From Serpula lacrymans var. lacrymans S7.9 (taxonomy: Eukaryota; Basidiomycota; Agaricomycetes; Boletales; Serpulaceae), in assembly GCF_000218685.1 (NCBI RefSeq), contig NW_006763295.1:744857-808856 (forward strand): a stretch of 64,000 bases of DNA, given 5' to 3'. How positions within the stretch are numbered: the first letter of the stretch is position 1; every line of letters starts with the position of its first letter. Below the pieces are notes generated by a model. That model was not told the DNA's origin and ran no database searches. It worked only from the letters and a program-made list of their open reading frames with translations. This document shows, in pieces, positions 13,153 to 24,559 of this stretch. The position numbers and the translations under genes are program-made.

Positions 13153-14039
13153 TCACGACTTTTTCTTCTGCTCTGCGGAAGCCTTGGATTCCGTTTCCAC
13201 AGCCACCGGTTCTGACAGTATCGCTGATGGTTCTGCGAGGACAAAAAAAGAATACAAGACCCATAATTAGGACGTAGGAATCTGTTTCAATGCGAAAGAT
13301 GAACCGTACTAATCATATCTCGCACTGTGCGCTCTCCCACTTTAATCACCCTGCGACATGCCATTTGCCACACTCCAACACTCACTGAACCTGTCCATGG
13401 GCTGCTTGAGTAAAGCGGTTGAAAGCGGTTCAGTGCCAGCTTACCTTTGGGTGCAAAAGGCAAGGACATCCACCAAGTGATGGGGCCTAACCAGCCCGGT
13501 GGGAGATAAAATACAGCAGATTTTCTGTACCACCAGCCGACGACAAACTGCAGACCCGTTGTCAGAATCCAGAGCATGCTTTTGAACTTGAGGGAGAATG
13601 TGGTTTTATTCGAGGATAATTCTCCATCTGGGAAATTCAGGGTTTGTCAGTTCACACAGCAAGAGTCAGTGGCACAGACGAAGACACCCAGAACGTTGCA
13701 AGACTGTTACTCAACTGATCTTCTCCAATTCCGCAAGCCCCTTGTCAACGCTCCTTCGCAGTTTTGCCCACTTTGCAAATTGGTCCTGCGCGCTTGTACT
13801 GAGAAGCTCCTTCTTCGTTGTCAGAATTTCGGTTTTGAGTTCTCGCTGTCGCGAAACTGCAGAGGCGTAAAAGAGCCTTATGTAGAGGCCGTATGCCTGA
13901 ATGTGTAGCACCGTAAGCTACTCTGAGCACAAAAAGTACCATGAACAACACGAACAAGATCGAGGAGAACGGATGTTCCTATCCATGATATGAGCTCTGT
14001 GACGAAAACGAGCATAAATATGAGGACGATGAGTGACAT
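13153..14039 (-). CDS. GET1: Get1, tail-anchored protein insertion receptor subunit (WRB/CHD5-like)
   Basis: ER membrane subunit of the Get1-Get2 receptor that takes tail-anchored proteins from the Get3 ATPase and inserts them. Five exons (14039-13956, 13896-13716, 13627-13445, 13390-13310, 13232-13153) give 202 residues, the usual size. It begins [16 protein letters not shown] (TM1), then has a basic coiled-coil with [19 protein letters not shown] and [14 protein letters not shown], the Get3-binding region. A second membrane block follows, with the conserved [20 protein letters not shown], then [19 protein letters not shown] final exon encodes a charged tail, EQKKKS. Reading on past 13310 without the last intron would give a shorter, less family-like end. 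Confidence 0.93.
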
Positions 14040-14780
14040 TTTGGGTGAGTCTTGAAGGTCACTTGGATAACAAACGATAAGAGTGCAAGGAATACGGGGA
14101 ATTGTAACCTTGGTTGTATTTATGAATGAGTACTCTTCAGAGTCTTGAGCGCGGATGACACGTTCGCAAGTCGCCGCCACGGCGTGTCTTTTTGCTGGCT
14201 TGCTGTCATGCTGCAGAACTCACTGGCGAGCACTGCTCTAGTTCTATTGCGAAGCGCAAGTGTCATTTTATCAAGTCATAGACCCGTAATCTCAACTAAA
14301 ATAATCATGAAGAATATTCAAGTTACGGACCACATATTCAAATCTGTATAATTCACAGTAAAAAAGATGAGATCGATCGTCAAGCGCGCAGAACAGTCAA
14401 TTTAGTATCTCGAGGCAGTCAAACTCAAAAAATGATACGATGACGGAAGCCATGAGTACTTCGAGCTATTCTGATTCCACCCAAAGTCGAGAGTGATTTT
14501 GACCATGACAACATTATGGTGATCGAGTCCTACATGATCTTGCTGATAGTGCCTCCAAGTGCCGAGTGACATCGATGTAAGCCCTTGAAAACATCCTTTT
14601 CAACGACAAGAAGATTCAAGAAGAACATAAGTCATAGTGCATGTAGGTGATTTTATCTCATGCGAATAGCGGAGTGTTACATGCTGCATTGTGTGATACC
14701 TCTCTCTGAGGATAAACGAGCGCCTTCCACCTCTCCCCTCGCCATCGTGGTGCCAGAAACAATGATACAAAACGGAGCAT
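14040..14780. other. intergenic region
   Basis: About 740 bp between the GET1 start and the RPL39 end. It should contain the GET1 promoter. No open frame or repeat here is convincing. Confidence 0.5.
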
Positions 14781-15119
14781 TTAGATGTTAAGCTTGGTAC
14801 GCCTCCAGTGACGACGCTTTGCGTTGTACTGCGTTTAAAAACAAAGTTAGCAAGTCATTCGACAAAATCGACACTATACAATGAGCGCACTTGGATTTTC
14901 GTGTCCGTTTTCAAACGGAACCACTGAGGAATGGGTCTGTGGTGCAAAAAGAGACTAGTTAGATCTGTAACTCTTGTGTGAGTCCTTGAGTACATACCGG
15001 TTCTGGCGCGAGGCCTTGGCGAGGATGCGTTTCGTCCTGAATGATTTTTGGGAAGGCTAGAAAAACACAAACATGGTTCAGCATTGAGTACATTTAATTT
15101 TGGCTGTAGAGCTCACCAT
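14781..15119 (-). CDS. RPL39: 60S ribosomal protein L39 (eL39)
   Basis: A tiny, very basic protein of the large ribosomal subunit, lining the peptide exit tunnel. Four exons give exactly 51 residues, the universal eL39 length. Exon 1 (15119-15117) is only the ATG, followed directly by a GTGAGC donor. Exon 2 (15056-14998) encodes PSQKSFRTKRILAKASRQN, exon 3 (14936-14891) RPIPQWFRLKTDTKIQ and exon 4 (14828-14781) YNAKRRHWRRTKLNI. An ATG-only first exon is common in fungal ribosomal protein genes. The gene is divergent from the FKBP gene, with about 150 bp between the two starts, so they may share a promoter region. Confidence 0.97.
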
Positions 15120-15271
15120 TTCGATTAGTCTTGCAGAGGCCTTGGTGAACGATGTGTACGGTGTTGAAAAATAAGGTTAACGAGTACTTGCTCTGTACAG
15201 TTGCTGACTCAGCGTGCCACGGCCCCATTTGTTTTGACTTGTTTCTGCACGGCTGCCACCGAACAACGACC

Positions 15272-15916
15272 ATGATGCAAATGTTGAAGTACTGTCTGAC
15301 GCTGCTTCTGCTTGCTGTATGCGCTTTGGCTGCAGACCCCACCGAACTGCAGACTCAAGTCACATATTTGCCTGAAGAATGTTCTACAAAAGCGCAGACT
15401 GGAGACGCCATTAAAGTGCACTATGTAAGTGGTTATCTACCGTACTCTCGTGGCAAAGCATCAGGCTGAACTCCGGATGTGATCGCATAGACCGGTACAC
15501 TGTTCGCCAACGGAAACAAATTTGACTCGAGGTGCGTTCTATAAAGTCGTTGCGGACTGTTTATTGAATTTACCACAGTCTCGATCGGGGTTCACCTTTG
15601 GCCATCAAACGTGAGTGTCTTTATAATTTAGTTGCATGACTTTATTCTAATTTTTCGTGTCCAGTCGGTGTTGGCCAAGTCATCAAGGGCTGGGACGAGG
15701 GCTTGCAAGGAATGTGTCTCAATGAGAAACGTGTGTTGACCATTCCAGCTAAGATGGCGTACGGTGAGTCTAGCCAAAACTGCTTTTGACAATCACATAA
15801 TGATGGAATCTTGGTTTTCAGGTACACGTGGGTTTGGCTCAGTTATTCCTCCAAATTCTGCTCTCGTCTTCGACGTCGAGCTCGTTGGCCTGGAGAAGAA
15901 GCACGATGAACTCTAG
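15272..15916 (+). CDS. FPR2: ER-lumen FKBP-type peptidyl-prolyl isomerase
   Basis: A single-domain FKBP (FKBP13/Fpr2 type) that assists folding in the endoplasmic reticulum. Five exons (15272-15424, 15491-15531, 15579-15610, 15665-15763, 15822-15916) give 139 residues. A signal peptide ([20 protein letters not shown]) is followed by the isomerase core: [53 protein letters not shown], and [17 protein letters not shown], with the Tyr, Asp, Val-Ile and Trp residues of the FK506 pocket in place. It ends HDEL, a classical ER retrieval signal. I chose the first of two tandem ATGs in the signal peptide. Confidence 0.96.
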
Positions 15917-17198
15917 ATATCCCACGTACCGCTCGCTGTTTTTGCTCGTAATCTAGTGCACCGATTCTGCCAATGTCATCCTCTATTAACCATCGACCGT
16001 ATCGCGTCCTGCATTCTTTCCTTCGCACCAAACTACTAGGTGCGCAGCGTAGGACGATGGTTACAGTAGCATAGTGTCCTTGGTGAGTTAAGCTGTCGAA
16101 ACCACTGATTCGCGTGAACATGCGCGGGCTGATACCTCCCGACTTGTGTTGTGAAGCAGCAGGAGACTATGACACACGCTCAGCCATCTTTCGGGAAGTA
16201 GACTGAGTGCTGTCGTTGCGGGGAAGCTGACGATTTCCTGCTGTCTAGAGCTTGAGCCGTATAGCCAGGACAGAACTCTTCGAGGGGATACTTTTGGTAT
16301 GTGCATTCCATCGTTGATGGTAGGTGGACTCCATATCTGACATAACTGTCGCGTGAATATTATTCTTGAGACTGATTGACATATAAGGATGAAGACCCAG
16401 AAAGTACAACGCTTGCGAAAGGACTATTCCCCGGTGTACAGCACGAGCCCTGGTTGTCAAATGTATTTCCCTCTTAAGATTCTTGGTGAGTAAACCCGGG
16501 TCCCACGGCGCCACACCCAGATGCTAGTCACGATTCGATACAGAGATGATTCAAATAACACCATCCCAGAAAATTAGGCTTGTTCATTTCCTCAGGTCTC
16601 CAACAGAATTCTTTTATTCCAACCGCATTATTCGAAAATTTCTGGGAATAAAGATCCAACTGTGAATAGTCGTTATCCCTTTGCGTTTCTTTGTCTTCTT
16701 ACATCCGGTGAAATTTAAAAACGCCTCTCAGGGCAATTAGACGTCAGAAGGAACAATCCGCAGCGCTGTTGAATATCGATCCAGACTTCTACTAAACGGA
16801 CTTAATTCACTGCCGCAAACCTCAAGAGTCGCCGACTGGATCAAAGTTACACATGTGCATCAGAACTTGACGCCAAGTCCGAGGCATTATTATACGGCCG
16901 CTGTACAATCAATTTCGTACGACACCTTCAAATCTCCGAGCCCTCGAATTCGAGTTCTGTCTTTACCAGCCAGCATGAATGCTTGTCAGTAATGCGTATA
17001 TAATATAGAGCTATTTGTAGGAGTTATGTCTCTCCGTGTTGCATGGAGGCTCCAAGTGCCTGCATTACAAGCCAGTGCAAGATGAAACGAAAACAAGATG
17101 CGGATCGTGTCTTGCTGAGTCAGCTGCCGGGTTTCTACTTAATGAATGGCCAGAAAATGCAGTCAGGCGGTTAATACCTCAGAATCTTACACAAAACC
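15917..17198. other. intergenic region between FKBP and ERG8
   Basis: About 1.3 kb with no open frame that resembles a gene on either strand. Short minus-strand frames at 15843-16514 overlap the end of the FKBP gene or lack family similarity. It presumably contains the ERG8 promoter. Confidence 0.5.
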
Positions 17199-19145
17199 AT
17201 GCCTGGTACAACTGTTGTATCCTCGCCGGGCAAGGTCCTCGCAGCCGGAGGCTATCTTGTCCTCGACCCATCATATTCTGGAGTCGTAATTTCTACTTCG
17301 TCGCGATTCTATGCAGTCGTACAGGACGCCGGCTCTGCATATGGCGCCAATGTGGTAGTGGTAAGATCCCCTCAATTTGTCCAGGCCGAGTGGAGGTACT
17401 TTGTGCGCCTTGATAGAGCTCGTGTTGTAGTGGAAGAAATTCCCTGGTGAGTATATTCATCGTGATAAGTATATGCATGTGCATGGCCGCCCACCACTCA
17501 CGATGATATCGGTCACAGTAACGTGGGCGCTCACGATAGCACCAGAGCAAACAAGTTTGTACACCTGGCCATACAGCACACCCTTTCGCTGGCCCTGGAG
17601 GTTAGAGGTGTGGAATCGCTCGAGAAGGACTTAGTGAATGGTCTGGATATCGCTATCGTGGGCGATAATGATTTCTATTCGCAGCGAGCCAAGGTCAGCT
17701 GGAGAACATCGTTCTGAGTTTCGTCCTAATGTTGTTCTGTCCTGTGTACACTTCTTCAGCTTGCTTCTATGAAACTCACACCGTCAACTGCTTCTCTCTC
17801 CCGAATCCCTCCCTTCTGCCACTGCAGAGTGTCAATCTCAGATGTTCACAAGACCGGACTTGGCTCCTCAGCAGCGCTTATCACATCCCTTGTATCCGCG
17901 CTCCTACTACACTTCTCCGTTGTATCTCCAGCAGAATTTCTTGAGGATTTGAGCGTAGACAGGCGTCTTGCTCACAATACTGCTCAGTTTGTGCATTGTT
18001 TAGCTCAAGGCAAAGTTGGTAGTGGATTCGACGTATCGGCTGCTGTCTTTGGTAGTCAGCTTTACACCCGCTTTGACCCAGTTGTGCTTCAACCACTGAT
18101 GAATGATGAAATAGTAAGTATCGTGATATCGGTGATCACTGGCCTCTGATGTGTCCCGGCTCTATTGTTGTGAACAGATACATACCCAGTCTCTCTTGAC
18201 AATACTCTCACCATCTAACAAGGCGTGGAATTACCGCGTAGAACCCTTCAAGCTTCCACCACTTATCAGACTTATGTTGGCCGATGTCGATGCTGGCAGC
18301 GACACCCCCTCTCTAGTTGGTCAGGTCTTAAAATGGCGACAGCAAAACCCATCAGAAGGTAATCCCTTTTCTCAGTTCAAAGTCCATAAGACTGAACCAT
18401 AGGCCCTCGTAGCAACTGCGCTGTGGACTGCAATCAACAACTCGAATCAAAATCTGGCAAAGGCTCTTGCTATCCTATCTGATTTGCACTCTGAAGACCC
18501 TATCGCATATGAGCTAGCCGTCAGGTACATTTCATCTCTTCAGCCGGTCCAGGTAAATTGTATCTCCATGGGTCATAGTTGTGGCCATCTGATTGAAAGA
18601 CGTAAATAATGCAGTGGCTAGCAAATCCAAGCATATCTCCGTCTGAAGAACGCCTGGTGCATGCCTTCTATGACGTTCATCAATTTACCCAAGTGAGAAC
18701 ATTTCACGAGTTGTTTACAATTGTTTTCTTATCAGGACCTAACTTCTATCTAGGATGTCCGGGCGAACATGCGGGAAATGGGTCAACTTGCAAACGTGCC
18801 GATTGAACCCCCTGAACAGACAAGTCTTCTAGACGCGTGCGTATATCAGGCAGGTGTTATCGGAGGCGGTGTTCCTGGCGGTGAGTTGCTTTCATATTTA
18901 CCTGGAACCCAACAGTTCATTTTCGCTTTGTAGCCGGTGGATACGATGCGATCTGGTTATTAGTATGCGACGCACCCGACTCTTCGCTGCAACAACAGCC
19001 AGTACATCGTGTCGAACGAGTCTGGAACACGTTCACATCCCTCGATGTCTCGCCCCTTTCCGCAAGCGAAAGCATCGCAAAAGGGGCTCGCATTGAACAG
19101 CTAGAAAATATCCCTGGATTGAAGGAGACTGTGTTTCGACAGTAA
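17199..19145 (+). CDS. ERG8: phosphomevalonate kinase
   Basis: Phosphorylates 5-phosphomevalonate to the diphosphate in the mevalonate pathway toward ergosterol and isoprenoids; a cytosolic GHMP kinase. Eight exons give 504 residues. The N-terminus has the family motif SSPGKVLAAGGYLVLDPSY, the ATP-binding loop KTGLGSSAAL lies at about residues 172-181, and AQGKVGSGFDVSAA marks the second half. The C-terminal motif GAVIGGGVPGAGGYDA-type is present as QAGVIGGGVPGAGGYDAIW. Intron 4 needs the acceptor just before 18413; an earlier AG at 18402 would shift the frame. It converges on the amino acid transporter with only about 90 bp between the two stops. Confidence 0.95.
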
Positions 19146-19234
19146 ATGAAAGTCCGTAAGCTATGACAAACCATCCGAATTACTCGACAATAGATCTAAA
19201 TATGAGGTCCATCTTCACTTTCTTTACTATGTAC

Positions 19235-21415
19235 TCAGAGACATATTTTTGCGTCGCCTTCATGCGTCCATGTTTTTCCTAATGCAAGGAAGAGAGATGT
19301 AATCATGACAATGATGCCAAAAGATAAGCATGCTGAGGCTGGAAGTTTTGTTCGAGAGTACCACGGTATGCGAGGTTCGCTTAGCTTGAGATAGCAGGCC
19401 GCAGGGAAGATGAAAGCTAAAGCAGTTGCTGAGACCCCGCCAGTGATTTCTAGCGTAACCCCCAGGTCGCATGTAAAGAGTGAGACTGCATTAAATATAA
19501 ATCAGAATTTCACGATCGTCTATTCTTCAATGAACATACTCACGAAGCATAGATGAGAAGAGAATCACTGATGTGAAGAAGACATGTCGCTGCGGATTAA
19601 ATGATTCGTGTGAGAAGAAATACTGCTCGATGACCTGTGACGTTGTGAGCCTATCAGTGCAAACTGAGGCGCGTAAGACACACCTCTCTGCATACGAAAA
19701 GTTCCAATGGTAGAGTGGTAAACATGTTGAGTCCAAAGCAAAACCGCGCAACGTTGATTATGGTATCACTCTACAGGGGCACAAACGCTTGAGAAGGATT
19801 CATCATACCAAAGACTGCTTGACGTACCCGTGAGAAATTGTTCAGTATGTTTCCTTGTGTTCGATCGGTGAATACCCAGAAAGCGGATATGGCCAACGTA
19901 CAACAAGCAACAAGTGATATGGCCGTGGATATATGGGTCACCTTAGCGAACCGGTCAAGGGTGGGAGTACGCAGACTACCATATATCAAGAGAGAGTTGT
20001 GGTGGCAAACGAAGGCAAAGCTCATAACTCCAATGGCTTGAAATACCCCCGGTCCAACGAAACTAAGCCGCTTGGAGGGGTCACCCTTTAGATCTGGCCC
20101 AACGTGGGGCCCTTCTACAAGCACAGATGCCACAATTATGAGCATACCGATGAGAGCGAGTGCGGAGGCGCGTGATAATTTATGAATATCACGATAGAGA
20201 GATAATGGATAGGAAACACAGACAGTGCAGAAAGCAATAACGAATTGTCGATTTGTGAAAACAGAGAGGACGGGTATCGTATGTAGTGCGGGGAATAATG
20301 AACGTATGACGTGCGGTATTGTGTCTCCTGTAAAATGAAAGTAAGAAAAAGTTGGCTGGTTCTATCAACTAGTATTTACCAATAATGATGCCGAAGGCAC
20401 ACATTCCTAGATAATAAATAGTGAGCGAGGAACACAGTTAAACATTTGGGTGACACTCACCGCCAAAGGCAAATGAAAACTGGAAGACTGATACAGCCGC
20501 TCGACCACTTGAGCCGAAACAGCTGTTCATAATCTCGATGTAGGAGTTTCTACCACTTAATTTGGCATTAATGACAACTAGGCGTATTGTCCAATCTGTG
20601 ATTAGACATAATACAACTAGTAGGATGATGCCTAGCACGAAGCCTGCTTGGCTAACTGCATATGGGAGACCTGCACCTGAAAGTCAGTAGGATAGCTACA
20701 GTTGAAATGGGTGATCTACTTGCCGATGATACCTGCAAAGTAAACTGAATTAGCAGAAATATAATGTTCGAACTTTATGCGACATCACCTGCGCCCAATA
20801 TAGAGTTTGCCATATTCGCTACAGAATCAATCATTCCACCACCAGCCTTTTGCTTGGCAGCCAACTCATCCAGGTCAATATTTTCGTAGCGATTGGACTC
20901 TTGACCATTCCCATGGTACAGAGGTATAGAGTCCTGAGCATCTCGCCGGGCCGCCGACGAGTCCATTAATCCAACCAAAAGTGGTACAGTTCGCTCACGA
21001 CGCCGGCTTGAACGAGAGCGAGCATTACGTTGTTCTCGCTCTATCTCGGCGAGCGACCTGTCGTCTAACTCATCCGAGTCCATCTCATACTCTTATTATA
21101 TGTAATGTTTTAATGAATAGGCTCGTATTTGAAAAGAAAGTACTCACCTGCTTCTCGACTTTGCATAGTCGACCTCAAGGGAGGACCAATCACTTGAACT
21201 TCCTCCTGGAACCTAACGCTATGCTCAGCCCGACCTCCTATCGGTGAGTGGTATGATTCTGTATTCTCCGAGTCATCGTCGTCTTGAACTGAGAACAGAA
21301 CATGTGATGGCTCTTCCGCAGCCAGGTCTTCTCGTGAATCGCTTAATAGCGGCTGTCTGACCTCGCCATCCACAGGTAAGCCCCGTTCCCTCGGTCGAGT
21401 GCTATTACCGAACAT
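19235..21415 (-). CDS. vacuolar-type amino acid transporter (AVT / SLC38-like, AAAP family)
   Basis: A multi-pass amino acid transporter of the AAAP superfamily, probably on the vacuolar membrane by analogy with yeast Avt5-7; the substrate is unknown. Nine exons (21415-21148, 21091-20789, 20732-20724, 20670-20461, 20406-20380, 20327-19828, 19770-19684, 19634-19544, 19485-19235) give 581 residues. About 180 hydrophilic, acidic residues precede the first membrane span, which starts MANSILGAGIIGLPYAVSQA. Later marks are DWTIRLVVINAKLSG, VCHHNSLLIYGSL, and NMFTTLPLELFVCRE. The conserved GIIG is encoded by a 9-nt exon whose downstream intron has a GC donor. Skipping that exon keeps the frame but deletes three core residues. 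Confidence 0.93.
20724..20732 (-). other. 9-nt micro-exon of the amino acid transporter
   Basis: The exon reads GTATCATCG on the coding strand. It lies between a GT-AG intron and an intron that starts GCAAGT. It supplies the last part of the conserved GAGIIGLPYA motif; splicing around it would yield GAGLPYA. Confidence 0.85.
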
Positions 21416-22342
21416 TTTCAATGTTTACCATGGGGTGAAGAAACTAGTTTTAGATAAGGAACGAAGAAAGGCCCGTGTAAGTGAAAGGTATAAGTTTGAA
21501 CTGCGTTTCACAGGTGTGCAGCGCCCGTGCCACGTTCGCGTTGATTTCGATCACGTGATTAGAGCGCGTCGAGAGCCCCGCATATACTCATACGTATACA
21601 ACACCGAAATCTTCCCCACCAAAGTGGTGTAGAGCGGCCTCCACAGGCTTCCACAGGTATAGCAGGTATTTTTACTACCTACAGTTCCATTTGTATCGTT
21701 GATACCTGTTGCAAACGTAAGCATAATCAGCAGCAGTAAGAGCTTCCGTCTCGAGGAAATTGTAGGCCAGTGCGCGATGTGTTCAGAACTACGGTTGCCT
21801 ATCGTCAAATTGTACGCCTCGTCGTAACATACGTTTAGAGGAACTCGCCTTCGGAAGTTTGGTCCCACTGTCCGTAGATTATATGATCATCTGCTATCTC
21901 TCAGGCGCGGTTTTCGATCTTATCGGCGGCAACATATGCACCTGCTGCTATAGACCTATAAGGCATAAAATTCAACGGAGACAGCAGAAGGGGTTACCCA
22001 ACCAAGTCCCAAGAACGACTTGTGGAATGCAAATGGACCTTCGCTGACTTTGCTGAGCTAACTTCCCCGTCAAGTATGATCCAGAGAGGCGAGCTCCAAT
22101 TTTGTTGATAATTGGTATTACTTGTGGGGCTGGTGCAAAATATACTGTATAGTATAGCACACTGACCATGACAGAGGAGTGAAGTGAGGATGCAGACTAG
22201 TAGCTCTAGACCCAGTCGATATTCAAATATTTAAAGTCCGATCTCTCTATCCGCCTCAACCGTTGGCGATTCGGAGTCCAGTTCAAAAACATTGGGCGGG
22301 TCCCCGATTGCACAGTGCACTGTCCTTTACGCATTTGCTGCT
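21416..22342. other. divergent intergenic region
   Basis: About 0.9 kb between the starts of the amino acid transporter (minus) and the PL14-like lyase (plus). It should hold both promoters. No open frame is convincing. Confidence 0.5.
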
Positions 22343-23659
22343 ATGTTGCCTTCCAGTATCATAGCGTCAATCGGGTTGTTATGGTTAAAATCTCTACCTG
22401 TTGTGACATCTGCGTTGACCCCAGCGGCTTCCCTGGCCACACAATATGCAATGACAACCAGCACAAGCATGTCATTCCCTACAGCAACACAAAGTGCTTC
22501 AGATGCTCTGTCATTTGTTACTTCACAGTGGTCTCTCAGCAAGGGGAATGTCCAAGATGGTGCAAACGACATTGCTTTTGTTAGCGATCCCTTCCCCAAC
22601 TCACCTGTACCTGGTTCAACGGGCAATGAGACTGGCCCAGTGCTCCAGATAACATATCCTCAAGGAAGTTATTCGCATAACACAGGAGGCGCTCAGTGGT
22701 ACTCCCTTTGGAACACCAGTGATGGATCAACTTTTGACAGCATGATTCTATCTTACGAAATCGCGTTCGACTCTAATTTTAACTGGGTGCAAGGCGGAAA
22801 ACTCCCAGGACTTAGAGGGGGTCCTGATGTTTTTGATTGCTCAGGGGGCAATCAGCCGAATGGTTCGGATTGCTTCAGCGCTCGACTGATGTGGAGAAAG
22901 AATGGAGCGGGTGAAGGTATGCAACGTTATAACAAATGTCTTGGGTTACCTTGATGAACTAGCTCGCAGTCTATACATACATGCTTACACCAAATAATAT
23001 ATGCGGTGATGATAGCATCACTTGCAACTCGGACTTCGGTGTCAGCATTGATCGCGGTGCTTTTGGATTTGTGTCTGGACAGTGAGTGGACTAGGTGGGA
23101 TACCGGAACAATTACTCACCAGATGCAGATGGAGCCGGGTAACACTTGTTGTCCAACTCAACAACCCTCCAAACGTAGCGAATGGGAACATCATGCTCTT
23201 GTAAGTTTCATAGTTCTGCCGATCCTTGCCGCGTCACTAACTATCATTCAGTTTCAATGATGTTCAGGGTATATCTCAAGGAAGCTTACAGCTCCGAGGT
23301 AGCACTGATATCAATATTGGTGGCCTTTATTTCTCGTAAGTTCATGTACCATAATATCCATCTCCCCTATCTGACTATGAAGCGTACTCGCTCGGTAGGA
23401 CATTCTTTGGAGGTGAGAACTCCTTTCCGCTAATTTACCGGCTTATTTGATGATCTCGCACGCAGGCAGTGACAGTAGCTGGGCAACTCCACAGACAACC
23501 CATACCTATTTCCGCAATTTCCAAATGTGGGGCAGCTCGTCGCCATCAAATCTTACAGGACAAAAGGTCAGTGGTGCGTCACATAATTTAGTAGAAGGAT
23601 GTAGTTGGACGTTTGTATGGTTTTTCGCATTGGGTTTGATGTTGTTATTTGGACTATAA
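22343..23659 (+). CDS. PL14-family polysaccharide lyase-like protein, secreted or surface-anchored
   Basis: Resembles fungal polysaccharide lyase 14 domain proteins, which cleave acidic polysaccharides by beta-elimination; the substrate here is not known. Six exons (22343-22916, 22970-23081, 23129-23200, 23252-23335, 23399-23412, 23466-23659) give 349 residues. The N-terminus is hydrophobic, then a Ser/Thr-rich linker, then the core: YEIAFDSNFNWVQGGKLPGL, CFSARLMWRKNGAGE, a WSRVTLVVQLNNP block, and FSTFFGGSDSSWATP near the end. Exon 5 is only 14 nt. The C-terminus is a hydrophobic stretch (WTFVWFFALGLMLLFGL) after a small-residue SGA site, compatible with a GPI anchor or membrane tail. Three paired-looking cysteines lie in the core. 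Confidence 0.88.
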
Positions 23660-24430
23660 TTCGTACTCTATTTCTACTACCATACATTATAATGAGGACC
23701 ATTGTTGAGAAAGAATGACTGCCTTCCTTCGAATTTTTTGGACTGGACTAAGTACACGTCCAATAACGTGAGATATCATCACAATATAAATTAGCAAAAT
23801 CATGCGACTGATGTTAATGCGATGTCGGGCCCTTGCTTTCCGCATTCCTATGACTCGTGTTTCCAATATTCGCAAATCCGATGTCACCGATCATTGCTAA
23901 ATGAAACAAACCACTGATCCACCTACGATCTGATCGGAATGTCAATCATGTGTCCGTTGCATAATCTCTGGACTAGCTCTGGCACCTACATCATAGTCAT
24001 GTACTGCGAGATATTCAGTTTATATCTGAACGCCACACTTGTATTACATCTGAGCACCACATGAAAATTATGTAGACCTTGCGCATAGCAATTATATCTG
24101 AGTGCGACAAGAACAATATATCCAGTGCAACATCAAAAATATATCCAAGTGCAACATCAAAACTATGTAGGAGGAAGTACATGAGGATTATATCTAATAC
24201 ATACCATTGTCTTAATAAATCTATGTGAAACTCAGCCGCTGCCCAAGAGGCTATAGAAACGACTATATTATTTACCTATGTGAAACTACAATTGATGTTA
24301 GTTTAAGGTGATCTCTAATAAATGTAATGTAACATACCTCAGCCGCTTATCACAACACAATGGGATCCGCACCCGTGTACAGTGATTCTGGACCTTCTGG
24401 GCATGCAACCAATCAGTATGCTTTCCAAGT
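23660..24430. other. AT-rich intergenic stretch entering a repeat island
   Basis: No gene is visible. It contains degenerate short repeats, described separately, and has no conserved open frame. Confidence 0.5.
24090..24161. repeat. degenerate ~24-bp tandem repeat
   Basis: Two close units, AATATATCC(A)AGTGCAACATC-type, lie at 24115-24137 and 24138-24161. A more diverged unit precedes them at 24090-24114, and further decayed traces (TATATCTGA, CATCTGAGCACCACAT) reach back to about 24015. Confidence 0.65.
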
Positions 24431-24432
24431 AC

Positions 24433-24505
24433 ACCTTGGTAGCTTAGTTGGTAAAGCACCAGACCATGAAAGCTGGAGTCCCAGGTTCAAGCCCTGGCCA
24501 ATGCA
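24433..24505 (+). other. tRNA-like sequence (tRNA pseudogene or SINE head)
   Basis: The segment folds like a tRNA. There is an A box (TAGCTTAGTTGG, 24440-24451), a D stem GCTT/AAGC, a T stem CCAGG/CCTGG around loop TTCAAGC, and a B box (GGTTCAAGCCC, 24484-24494). The acceptor pairs at only 5 of 7 positions, and the anticodon arm has a mismatch and an 8-nt loop containing CAT. It is therefore probably not a working tRNA. Position at the edge of a repeat island fits a tRNA-derived SINE. Confidence 0.6.
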
Positions 24506-24559
24506 TGTTTTCTCATACTATAAACAAATGTCATAATTTGTCACATTGCACTCAAGTCA

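Noticed and set aside
13878..14180. N-terminal extension of GET1
   Set aside because: The frame is open upstream of the ATG at 14039, but GET1 proteins begin close to the first membrane helix, so the internal Met is the better start.
18359..18402. ERG8 intron ending at the first AG (18402)
   Set aside because: It leads to a frameshift and early stop; the acceptor at 18412 keeps ERG8 in frame.
24433..24505. Functional tRNA gene
   Set aside because: Two acceptor mismatches, an 8-nt anticodon loop and a missing U33 argue against function; kept as tRNA-like only.
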